A stretch of DNA of 64,000 nucleotides. It comes from Hoeflea ulvae (lineage in GTDB: Bacteria > Pseudomonadota > Alphaproteobacteria > Rhizobiales > Rhizobiaceae). Numbering within the stretch: position 1 is the stretch's first letter; every line of letters starts with the position of its first letter. The stretch spans positions 4,533,501 through 4,597,500 of the forward strand of contig NZ_JAOVZQ010000001.1 in assembly GCF_026619435.1 (NCBI RefSeq), written 5' to 3'. Below are positions 8,901-23,066 of the stretch, in pieces. The notes beneath the pieces are model-generated. The model searched no databases, was not told where the DNA came from, and was given only the letters and a program-made list of their open reading frames with translations. Both the position numbers and the translations under genes were made by a program.

Positions 8901-10470
8901 CGAGAATGTCGATGGCGAGGGTTTCTCCGGACCCTGGAGCGAAGCCAAGGGCAAACGCGACGAGATCAAGGCCAGCTTCAACAATGGTGATGACGACAAG
9001 TCGGCAGGTGCCAAATATCTCATCGAGCTGGACCACAATCCGGAGCACCAGATTCTCTGGCGGCTTGCCTTTCTCGAACTTGATCCGGCCCCGCCGGAGC
9101 GCGTCGACAACCCCGACACGGCGGTGGAGACCGAGCCCAAGCGGAAGTTCCCGGGTCTTGCGGCGCAGTACAACAAGGACCCAAGCGCGCCCAGCGGATA
9201 TGAGCGCGACTGGGGCCCCGGCGCCATGGCCATGGCCACCCGCCGCGAGGTCAACACCAGCGAGATCAATTTCCAGGCCGAGAGCGTCAAGGCGCTCGAG
9301 GCGGTCGCAGAATACAAGGACACCCGCAACCGCTATGTACATGACCCGGCCAAGCCACTGCCGGATTTCAAGGGTCTGGTGCTGTCCAAGGCCGGCGAGC
9401 ACAAGAATGCGCTGATCGCAAATTACAAGAAATTCTATGATGCCAAGGACACGGACCAGCCGACATTCGATGCAATTCAGCGGAATGGACAGGGCATCAT
9501 CAATGCCACCGCCGCCTATTTTGACGGCGCGACCGAGCCGGGATGGTCTTCGGCTGGTTCCGGGTCTGCGAACCTGTCCGGCATCGGGCTGAGAGCCGAT
9601 CCGGTGGAGGCCGAGCTGCAATATGGAAAATACGCGGATGCGCTGGGCAAGAAGAAGGAAAAGGAGTTCGGAAATGTGCTCGAAACCCACCACATGATCG
9701 AGCAAAGCGTCCTGCGCAAATTACGGGAGAAAAGCGCCGAACCGCTCAATGTCGGCCAGATCATGAAAGGCGGCACCGAGGGACTTGGCGGCTGGGCGCC
9801 ATCGGGACAGACAGCCTATGACGTACTGGCCGAGACCGTGGCGGACAAAACCACCGCTGAGGGCGGCCCCATCAACCAGGCAACTGAAAAAGGCGTGCTG
9901 TCCAGGATGCCGACGATAAATGTCAGCGGCGCCTTCGACAAGACACGCGACATCACCGCGGACGGATTCTCCGTCAATGTCATGCGTCAGGTCAACCAGT
10001 TGGCCAGAAGCAGCAGCGCCGATCAGCCACTGGAGACCATCACCACGCGCCAGAATGAAATTTTCGATCAGGCGAACCTGCGTGCCCAGAACGCGATCCG
10101 CCAGGCCTATGGCGAACTGCCTGACGAGGGCATCACCAAGCAGAACCTGACCGAAAGCCGCGCCAGGGCCAAGAAGCTGTTCACCGATGCGGTCTCCGGC
10201 AACAGCGACATGCAGCAGCGCGACGCCGTGAGGCAAGCCATTCATGATGCGGCTTCCACCGCCCACGCCACTTTCAGGCGGCTCCAGACCGATTCGATGA
10301 ACATGATCACCCCGACCGAGGAAAGCGCACCGGTCTATGATGACTACACCGATGAACGCGGCCAGATCCACAGCCCGCGGCGTGTTCTGGCAGACCTGCG
10401 CCAGCGCGATGCAGCCCTTTCGGATGCCGCCTTGTTCCAGCAGGAAAACGAGAAGATCTGGCTCGTCTGA
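5908..10470 (+). CDS. DUF4157 (eCIS core) protein with HExxH motif, candidate injected effector
   Basis: This 1520-residue protein begins with a charged, Gly-rich leader. Residues 57-74 (AATDAAEKEADALAEKAV) match the DPxExEADRVAexVM-type segment that commonly precedes DUF4157. DUF4157 itself lies at about residues 232-305 and ends in MAHETVHVLQQ; the metallopeptidase-like HETVH is at 295-299. An Arg/His/Pro-rich linker follows (about 306-370). Residues about 470-830 are long amphipathic or hydrophobic helices (for example IGFGPRGRAVWEKIVSIG, IIISFLVRLLGLP). A charged helical region leads to a C-terminal part with ETHHMIEQ at 1259-1266. DUF4157 is known as a hallmark of cargo proteins encoded beside eCIS. 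Loading into the tail and toxicity are inferred. No obvious strong ribosome site precedes the ATG. No candidate immunity gene follows. Confidence 0.78.
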   Translation: MGDKSQEKSKDKKAPLAGLAGAAPSPQIAEQKKDVRALTRGDDPGGGGGGGELMVGAATDAAEKEADALAEKAVATPDLDKEAAGVEPAEAPAPEQDKDTASAQVVELSSYADERRPGRGPPETHSGLDPPAYAAQPAPGPQPVTGTDEIIRRTADPDSQPDTDTLSSVPALDPGLAEVSVSAQEETDFEETLDGDWSTMESAGNIMMTRDRAPGAAFLASRSLSGRIRTASGGARLPDQQRRHLERVFNSRLDHVRIHVAPDLVRSIGARAFARQNNIWLRSASDMHDRRLMAHETVHVLQQTPARGPPMRANHQVHSRAPPSRQAHARAPPGRNRDRTSHRSSRNEVSRRSRASHPSAHLRKPLPLSPIPALTVVETGTDRIVRRFTQGEPEPEQDTGMLARGAERLADNLDSYQVLKVIVGRKLFTGETITRNATNFLGAFMRFVGAEETFEQMQQSGTIENGFRYISDRFTEYDLTWDRVNRVFQRAYDDFDWWSPIESFTAIFGPFFKDVLSFAADVLKKIAEMVAEAFVIGFGPRGRAVWEKIVSIGESISLVIADPGGFALNLIRAVVQGIQGFASRIWTHIKKGFLSWILGPFAAMGITLPETLDLRGIMSIILQVLGLTYPQLRPRIVKKLNPYGEIKVAVVEKMIEVVQLIRDEGVAGVWRKLIEYAGNLQQAAIESIKGWAIQAIVTAGIRMLANWTNPAGAIIEILFGIYNLIMFFIERFEQILDFANSVFESIANIARGQLNQAADYIENAMAQTIPIIISFLVRLLGLPDIGGAVRRFITAIQEKVHAAFDKMLDWILNKVKKLFARLVSRFKTQKGPPEDTITLQGEPHKMALEQAGSARKLMIRSEATEMTSDYLQAQTARMGSICEEPLTTELKPNLEAAGTELQKLERDEAALARKPEPNRDTPTEAERRDRQLATIKTRLEAGTNQEILTDQETDTGTEVNPDQLGTEEEVTADTIPEHQKDQVKNDFDKPVFRFVLLNENVDGEGFSGPWSEAKGKRDEIKASFNNGDDDKSAGAKYLIELDHNPEHQILWRLAFLELDPAPPERVDNPDTAVETEPKRKFPGLAAQYNKDPSAPSGYERDWGPGAMAMATRREVNTSEINFQAESVKALEAVAEYKDTRNRYVHDPAKPLPDFKGLVLSKAGEHKNALIANYKKFYDAKDTDQPTFDAIQRNGQGIINATAAYFDGATEPGWSSAGSGSANLSGIGLRADPVEAELQYGKYADALGKKKEKEFGNVLETHHMIEQSVLRKLREKSAEPLNVGQIMKGGTEGLGGWAPSGQTAYDVLAETVADKTTAEGGPINQATEKGVLSRMPTINVSGAFDKTRDITADGFSVNVMRQVNQLARSSSADQPLETITTRQNEIFDQANLRAQNAIRQAYGELPDEGITKQNLTESRARAKKLFTDAVSGNSDMQQRDAVRQAIHDAASTAHATFRRLQTDSMNMITPTEESAPVYDDYTDERGQIHSPRRVLADLRQRDAALSDAALFQQENEKIWLV

Positions 10471-10830
10471 GGCTGCCGCCTCAAACCGGGTCGGGGCAAG
10501 ACCGGCGACAGCGCCCTCCATGCCAGCGGATGCGCAGGCATTCGGTAACGCCTTGAATTGATGAATGGACGCTACCGGTCATGCGTGACCGTTTCGGGCG
10601 GCGGGACGCGGGATGGGCGCATCCTGTCCGGGCCGGGTTCCCGCTGACCTGACAAGGTTTTGCCCCGCCCATCCAACCAGTGAAGCAGCAGCTCCGGATA
10701 TCGTTTTTTGGCGTTTACCTGCCAAAATCGTCGATCTAATGGATTTAATCGTGAGTTATTGACAATATTCGGCTCACTGCGTACTGAGGATCACCCGCGC
10801 CGGTTCCGGCTGTGCGCCTGCCCGAACCCG
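10471..10830. other. Intergenic region between the tail locus and the glycogen operon
   Basis: About 360 bases without a supportable gene. A small hairpin (tgaggc-tgcc-gcctca, 10468-10483) overlaps the stop codon of the DUF4157 gene. A possible promoter for the glycogen genes lies near the right end. I see no tRNA, integrase gene or direct repeat that would mark an island border. Confidence 0.5.
10759..10787 (+). promoter_or_regulatory. Possible promoter of the glg operon
   Basis: An exact TTGACA lies at 10759-10764. The hexamer 17 bases downstream (TACTGA, 10782-10787) is a poor -10 match. The position, about 45-55 bases before the likely glgP start codons, is the main support. Confidence 0.3.
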
Positions 10831-13311
<2,481 letters not shown>

Positions 13312-13315
<4 letters not shown>

Positions 13316-15519
13316 CCCCAAAGGGAACCGTGCACGACACCGACAGGAACAGCTTTCACCTGCCGGCGGACGAAGCAGAAGCGATTGCTTCCGGAACGCA
13401 TGGAAACCCTTTTTCTGTTCTCGGCGTGCAGCAATTCGGTGACGGCTTTGTCGCGCGGGTGTTTGCACCCGGCGCCGACGACATTGCGGCAGTCACGCTG
13501 GACGGAACCCCCGTCGGTCAACTGGAACCAGGCGCAGCCACGGGCCTGTTTGAAGGTCCCATCACCATTACAGCCCGCCAACCTCTGCGCTACACCGCAG
13601 CCAATTCAACCGGCAGCTGGGACATCGAAGACCCCTACAGCTATGGTCCCGTGCTTGGCCCGATGGACGACTACTTCATCGCCGAAGGTTCGCATTTGCG
13701 GTTGTTCGACAAGCTCGGCGCGCATCTGATCCATCATGAAGGCGCTGACGGTGTGCATTTTGCCGTCTGGGCGCCCAATGCACAGCGGGTTTCGGTCGTC
13801 GGCGATTTCAACGACTGGGACGGCCGCCGCCATGTGATGCGCCGCCGCGCCGGGATCGGTGTCTGGGAAATCTTCGTTCCCGGCATCAAGCCGGGCGCTG
13901 CCTACAAATATGAAATCCTCGGCCCCGGCGGCGAGAGATTACCGCTCAAGGCCGACCCCTTTGCCCGCCGCGCCGAGATGCGTCCCGCCACGGCTTCGAT
14001 CGTTGAGCCCGATCTCGACCATGACTGGAAAGACAGCGCCCACCGCGCCCACTGGAGCAAGGTCGACGCCCGCCGTCAGCCGATGTCGATCTACGAGGTG
14101 CATCCCGGATCCTGGCGCCGGCACGTCGACGGGTCGTTCATGTCCTGGGACGAACTGGCCGCCGAACTGATCCCCTATTGCGTCGAAATGGGCTTTACCC
14201 ATATCGAATTCCTGCCAATTGCCGAACATCCCTATGATCCGTCCTGGGGCTACCAGACCACCGGTCTTTATGCGCCGTCGGCCCGCTTCGGCGAACCCGA
14301 GGGCTTTGCCCGCTTTGTCGATGGCGCCCATATGGTCGGCATCGGCGTTCTGCTCGACTGGGTGCCGGCGCATTTCCCCGTCGACGCCCATGGTCTGGCC
14401 CGTTTCGATGGCACGGCCCTTTATGAACATGCCGATCCGCGCCAAGGTTTCCATCCCGACTGGAACACCGCCATCTACAATTTCGGCCGGCGCGAGGTTT
14501 CGTCCTTCCTCCTCAACAACGCCCTGTTCTGGGCCGAAACCTATCATGTCGACGGATTGCGCGTCGACGCGGTCGCCTCGATGCTTTATCTCGACTATTC
14601 CCGCAAGGAAGGCGAGTGGGTCCCCAACAAGGATGGCGGCCGCGAAAACCTCGATGCAGTCGAGTTTCTAAGACAGATGAACAAGGCGGTCTATGGCAGC
14701 CACCCCGGCATTGTCACCATTGCCGAGGAATCGACGTCCTGGCCCAAGGTCTCGGCGCCGGTGCATGAGGGCGGGCTCGGCTTTGGCTTCAAATGGAACA
14801 TGGGTTTCATGCATGACACGCTGTCCTATTTCCAGCGTGACCCGGTGCACCGCCAGTTCCACCATGACGAGCTGACCTTCGGCCTGGTCTATGCCTTTTC
14901 GGAAAATTTCGTGCTGCCGATCTCCCATGACGAGGTGGTGCACGGCAAAGGCTCCATGCTGACCAAGATGCCCGGCGACGAATGGCAGAAATTTGCCAAC
15001 CTGAGAGCCTATTATGGCTTCATGTGGGGCTATCCGGGCAAGAAGTTGTTGTTCATGGGGCAGGAATTCGCCCAGCGTGGCGAATGGAGCGAGGCTCGGC
15101 AACTGGACTGGGATCATCTTGATGACCTGCGCCATCACGGCATGCAATGCCTGGTGCGCGATCTCAACCGGCTCCACGCCAGGACCCCCGCCCTGCATGG
15201 CCGCGATTGCGAGCCCGAGGGCTTCGAGTGGCTCATCGCCGATGACAAGGCCAATTCGGTATTTGCCTGGGTCCGCAAGTCACCGGGCGAAAAACCGGTT
15301 GTCATCATCTCGAATCTGACGCCCACTGTGCGGACCGGATACCGCATTGCCATGCCGCAGGACGGGGTCTGGCGCGAAATTTTCAACTCGGACGCCACCG
15401 TCTATGGTGGATCCGGCAAGGGCAATCTCGGTGAAGTTGTCACCCGTCTCGAGGACGGGCGCGCGATCTCGGAACTGACATTGCCGCCACTGGCGACATT
15501 GATGTTCACCACCGGCTGA
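13312..15519 (+). CDS. glgB: 1,4-alpha-glucan branching enzyme
   Basis: The enzyme forms alpha-1,6 branches in glycogen. I take the ATG at 13312 that overlaps the glgP stop by four bases, giving 735 residues, the usual GlgB size. It has an N-terminal CBM48-like domain ([13 protein letters not shown]), a GH13 barrel and a C-terminal beta domain. Catalytic residues are visible: nucleophile Asp419 in [12 protein letters not shown], acid Glu472 in TIAEESTSW, and His539-Asp540 in [14 protein letters not shown]. The spacing agrees with the E. coli enzyme offset by about 14 residues. It is followed 32 bases later by glgC, so the two are probably co-transcribed. Confidence 0.96.
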
Positions 15520-15551
15520 CCTGGCCGGGAAGGACACGAAAGGGAGGAAGA

Positions 15552-16819
15552 ATGGAGAACAAGAGGGTCCAGCCTTTGGCGCGCGACGCCATGGCCTATG
15601 TTCTGGCCGGCGGCCGTGGCAGCCGTCTGAAGGAACTCACCGACCGCCGGGCCAAGCCTGCGGTTTTCTTCGGCGGCAAGTCGCGGATCATCGACTTCGC
15701 CCTGTCCAATGCCCTCAACTCCGGCATCCGCCGCATCGGGGTCGCCACCCAGTACAAGGCCCACTCGCTGATCCGCCACATGCAGCGCGGCTGGAACTTC
15801 CTGCGCCCCGAGCGCAATGAAAGCTTCGATATCCTGCCCGCCAGCCAGCGCGTGTCGGAAACCCAATGGTATGACGGCACCGCCGATGCGGTGTTCCAGA
15901 ACATCGACATCATCGAGAGCTATGCCCCCAAATACATGGTTATTCTGGCCGGCGACCACATCTACAAGATGGACTATGAATTGATGCTGCAGCAGCACGT
16001 CAATTCCGGCGCCGATGTCACAGTCGGCTGCCTTGAAGTCCCGCGCATGGAAGCCGTCGGCTTCGGCGTCATGCATGTCAACGACAAGGACGAGATCATC
16101 GCCTTTGTCGAAAAGCCTGCCGATCCCCCGGCCATGCCCGACAAGCCGGATATGGCGCTCGCCTCGATGGGCATTTATGTCTTCAACACCGATTTCCTGA
16201 TGGATGAGCTGCGGCGCGATGCCACCAATCCCGATTCCAGCCGTGACTTCGGCAAGGACATCATCCCCTACATCGTCGAAAACGGCAAAGCCGTGGCGCA
16301 CCGGTTTGCCGAATCCTGCGTCCGCGAAACGCCGGAGAAGGAAGCCTATTGGCGCGACGTGGGCACGATCGATGCCTATTGGCAGGCCAATATCGACCTG
16401 ACCGACATCCTGCCGGAACTCGACCTCTATGACCGGTCATGGCCGATCTGGACCTATGCCGAGATCCGGCCACCGGCAAAATTCGTCCACAATGAGGAAG
16501 GCCGCCGCGGCATGGCGCTGTCTTCGCTGGTCTCCGGCGACTGCATCATCTCGGGTTCGGAACTGCATCGCTCGCTGATTTTCACCGGCGTTCTGTGCCG
16601 CTCCTATTCGAAACTCAACGAGGCGGTGGTGCTGCCCGAATGCGTCATCGGCAGACATGCCAGCCTTTCCAAGGTGGTGCTTGATCGCGGCGTGAAAATT
16701 CCCGCCGGACTGGTCGTGGGCGAGGACCCTGAACTGGACGCCAGCCGTTTTCAGCGATCGGAATCGGGGATCTGCCTGATCACCCAGGACATGCTTGACC
16801 GAGCGGGATTGATTTACGA

Positions 16820-16823
<4 letters not shown>
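15552..16823 (+). CDS. glgC: Glucose-1-phosphate adenylyltransferase
   Basis: ADP-glucose pyrophosphorylase makes ADP-glucose from glucose-1-phosphate and ATP, the committed and usually allosterically controlled step of bacterial glycogen synthesis. The 423-residue length is typical. The N-terminal nucleotidyltransferase signature ([27 protein letters not shown]), the [18 protein letters not shown] segment and the [10 protein letters not shown] metal-site motif are all present. The C-terminal part carries the left-handed beta-helix type repeats. A strong ribosome site (AGGGAGGA) precedes the ATG. The stop overlaps the glgA start. Confidence 0.97.
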
Positions 16824-19895
<3,072 letters not shown>

Positions 19896-19896
<1 letters not shown>

Positions 19897-21878
19897 TGGG
19901 TGCACTCGCTGACTTGGACGTTCCGCCGAAGCCGGGCGCGGAACTGACGGCTGACGGCGTGCGTTTTTCGGTCCGGGCGCCCGCGGCAACTTCGGTTGCT
20001 GTGTGCCTGTTTGATGAGGCCGACACCGAAATCGCCCGCCACGACCTTGCAGCTTCCGACGATGCCCTCTTTTCCGGTGTCGTGCCTGGCATCAAGCCCG
20101 GAGCCCGCTATGGGTTTCGCGCCGAGGGTCCCTGGCAGCCGGAACAGGGCCATCTCTTTGACAGCTCGAAACTGCTCGTCGATCCATTTGCCATCCGGCT
20201 TGATCGCCCCTTCGCCCATGATCCCCGCCTCGGGATATTCGGCGAAGACACCAGGGCCATCGTCCCGAAGGCGATTGTCGAAACGCCGTTGCCGACGCTC
20301 AATCCGGGACGGCCGGCGGTCCGGCCGGGCGGCCTGATCTACGAGCTGCCGGTTCGCGCCTTCACGCTTCTGCATCCCGAGGTGCCCGAGCAGGACCGCG
20401 GCAAGCTGCGGGCGCTGGCGCATCCGGCGATCATCGCGCATCTGCAGTCGCTGCATGTCAGCGCGGTGGAACTGATGCCGATTGCCGCCTGGATTGACGA
20501 AAGGCACCTTCCGTCGCTGGGGTTGAGCAATGCCTGGGGCTACAATCCGGTTACCATGCTGGCGCTCGATCCGCGGCTGGCGCCCGGCGGCATCGCCGAT
20601 CTCCGCTTCGCAGCCGACGCCCTGCATGCCGCCGGCATCGGCGTGATCCTTGATGTGGTCTTCAACCACACCGGGGAAAGCGACCTAGAGGGACCGACCC
20701 TGTCGCTGCGCGGGTTTGGCAATGCCGCCTACTACCGTCACGCCAGCGATGGCACGCTGATCAACGACACCGGCTGCGGCAACACCCTGGCCTGCGACCG
20801 GCCGGAAGTCCAGGAACTGGTGCTTGCCACCATGCGCCACTTCGTAACCCAAGCCGGCATTGACGGGTTCCGCTTCGACCTGGCCCCGATTCTCGGCCGC
20901 GACGCCAATGGCTTTTCGGCCGAGGCGAATATGCTGCAACTCATTGTCGATGATCCGGTGCTGCATGACAGGCTGCTGATCGCCGAGCCATGGGACATCG
21001 GACCGGGCGGCTACCAGCTTGGCAATTTCGGCCCGCCCTGGCTGGAGTGGAACGACCAGGCCCGCGATGACATCCGGCGCTACTGGCGCGGTGACGAGGG
21101 GATGACCGGCGCGCTGGCGACACGGCTGTCGGGTTCATCCGACATTTTTCACCACAACGGCGCACGCAGAACCCGCAGCGTCAATTTCATCGCCGCTCAT
21201 GACGGTTTTCCGCTCGGTGATCTAGTCGCCTTCGAGACCAAGCACAACGAAGCCAATGGCGAGAACAACGGCGACGGACACAATGCCAATTACTCCTGGA
21301 ACGATGGCGTGGAAGGCGACACCCGCGACCCCGCCATCCTTGCAAGCCGCGAAGCCGATGCGCAGGCGCTGATTGCCACTTTGTTTGCCACCCGCGGCAC
21401 CATCCTGCTCACCGCAGGCGATGAATTCGGTCACACCCAGGGCGGCAACAACAACGCCTACGCCCAGGACAACGCCGTGACCTGGCGGGACTGGCAAGGC
21501 CTCAATCACCAGCGCCTTGCCTTCACCCGCGCCTGGGCTGCGTTCAGACAGGCCTCGACGCAATTGACGCGCACGGGCTTCCTCAAGGACCCTGACGGTT
21601 CCGACAATCCGGACCAGGTCGCCTGGCTGACCCCGGACGGGCGCATGATGACTCCGGACGAGTGGGAAGATCCGCAGACACATGCATTGATGATGGTACT
21701 GGGACTGGAGGGCAACCGAACGGCCATCCTTTTCAACCGCGCCCGGCACCCCGTGTCATTCCGGCTGCCGGACACAGCCGGCCGGTGGAACCAAGCCACG
21801 CCGGCTGCATTGGGGGAAGGAACCGTGCCTCCCCGCGCAGTCATTAGCTGGCAGGAGACAACCGGTCATGAACGGTAG
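19896..21878 (+). CDS. glgX: Glycogen debranching enzyme (isoamylase type)
   Basis: GlgX hydrolyses alpha-1,6 branches left after phosphorylase trimming. It has an N-terminal CBM48 domain (GVRFSVRAPAATSVAVCLF), then a GH13 barrel with GVILDVVFNHTGE, the nucleophile region GIDGFRFDLAPILGR, LLIAEPWDIGPGGYQLG with the acid Glu, and NFIAAHDGFPLGDLV. At 660 residues it is the normal size. The ATG shares one base with the pgm stop (TGATG). It ends the glycogen operon; no clear terminator follows in the next 145 bases. Confidence 0.95.
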
Positions 21879-22024
21879 TGAACCATAACGAAGCAAAGGG
21901 TGCCTTTGTCGATTTGGGAAGTGTAAAGCTATCCTCAGGGTGGTTTCGATATACAGATGCAATGCCTGCGCGATCACCCTAGATTTGAGACGAGGCCAAT
22001 GACCTGACACCCCGGGAGAAATAT

Positions 22025-22507
22025 GTGAAGCGAGTGATTTCAATTGCCGAGGTCAAGGATCTGGTCGGCACCGAAGTTGGCGTCTCCGACTGGATGAGCG
22101 TGCCGCAATCGCGCATCGACCTGTTTGCCGATGCCACCGACGACCATCAGTTCATCCATGTCGATCCGGAGCGGGCGAAGGACACGCCGTTTGGCGGCAC
22201 CATCGCGCATGGCTTTCTCACGGTGTCGATGCTGTCGGCCATGCATTCCGAAGCGGTTCCAGGCCTGCGCGAAGACAATGTCGGCATCAATTACGGGTTC
22301 AACAAGATCCGCTTCATGGCCCCGGTACCTGCCGGCGGACGGATCCGTGGCCGTTTTTTTCTCAAGGAAGCCCGGATGCGCGGCCCCGGCATGCTGATGA
22401 CCACCTTTGACGTGACGGTGGAAATCGACGGCGGCAAGAAACCGGCATTGACGGCTTCATGGATGACCATCATCCAGTTTGATCCCAAGGATGTGCCGGG
22501 AGCCTAG
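22025..22507 (+). CDS. MaoC-family (R)-specific enoyl-CoA hydratase
   Basis: A 160-residue single hot-dog-fold protein. Residues 36-48 (ADATDDHQFIHVD) carry the family catalytic Asp/His pair (about Asp40 and His45), and PFGGTIAHGFLTVSML follows as in other MaoC dehydratases. These hydrate trans-2-enoyl-CoA to (R)-3-hydroxyacyl-CoA for fatty-acid or polyhydroxyalkanoate metabolism. It starts with GTG at 22025 behind CGGGAGA; an ATG two bases earlier is immediately followed by a stop. It is separated from glgX by about 145 bases and converges with soxG across a 4-base gap, so it is probably monocistronic. The specific pathway cannot be told from here. Confidence 0.85.
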   Translation: MKRVISIAEVKDLVGTEVGVSDWMSVPQSRIDLFADATDDHQFIHVDPERAKDTPFGGTIAHGFLTVSMLSAMHSEAVPGLREDNVGINYGFNKIRFMAPVPAGGRIRGRFFLKEARMRGPGMLMTTFDVTVEIDGGKKPALTASWMTIIQFDPKDVPGA

Positions 22508-22511
22508 CCGC

Positions 22512-23066
22512 TTACGCCAGGCAATCCTTGGCGGCTTCTGACAGCAGGGCAAAGGCGTAATCCGAGAACGAACGCCAGCACTCCACCCGGAACTCGGTCT
22601 CTCCGGTCCGAATGATCACCACCTCGATCTTGCCCATCACCGTGCGGCTTGCCGCGCCGACCGGAAACACATCATTGTTGAGATTCTGCGGGCATCCCGA
22701 TGCCAGCGTCTCGCGCGCGCCCTGGCCCGAGACCAGGATCGCCGTGTTGCGGTGGGAAATATCAACCGCAGAATGGAGTACCTTGGCTTTGGCCAGATCC
22801 GTCATCGGATCGCCGGTTTCGTCAATGATCAGCCATTCGTCTGGACCGAGCCAGATGGCCAGACGGCCGCGCTCACTGCGCAGCGAGGATTTCGGCTCCA
22901 CCGGCAGGTCGAGCCCCAGTGCCTTCGACAACGCCTTGGCATTGGAGGGATCGGCGCGCAACGACACGCGATTGGCAGGGGCAGCCGGTGCCAGGGCCAC
23001 GCCTGCAGCGCTGCTGACCCGTCCGGCAAGCGGCTCGGCGCGGACAGCTTGAGCGGATTTAGCCAT
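22512..23066 (-). CDS. soxG: Sarcosine oxidase gamma subunit
   Basis: The fourth subunit of heterotetrameric sarcosine oxidase, which oxidatively demethylates sarcosine with tetrahydrofolate. I choose the start at 23066 (MAKSAQAVRAEPL), which overlaps the end of soxA, over a longer upstream frame. The protein is 184 residues. The RGRLAIWLGPDEWLII, VDISHRNTAILVSGQGARETLASGCP and FRVECWRSFSDYAF segments are characteristic of SoxG and its YgfZ/GcvT-like fold. It is the last gene of the leftward sox operon and converges with the MaoC gene. Confidence 0.93.
   Translation of the reverse strand: MAKSAQAVRAEPLAGRVSSAAGVALAPAAPANRVSLRADPSNAKALSKALGLDLPVEPKSSLRSERGRLAIWLGPDEWLIIDETGDPMTDLAKAKVLHSAVDISHRNTAILVSGQGARETLASGCPQNLNNDVFPVGAASRTVMGKIEVVIIRTGETEFRVECWRSFSDYAFALLSEAAKDCLA

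Noticed and set aside
2..10470. Interpreting the locus as an ordinary prophage
   Set aside because: DUF6519 and DUF4157 proteins are typical of eCIS-type loci and no lysis, capsid or integrase gene is visible. It is kept as an alternative because the upstream part is outside the window.
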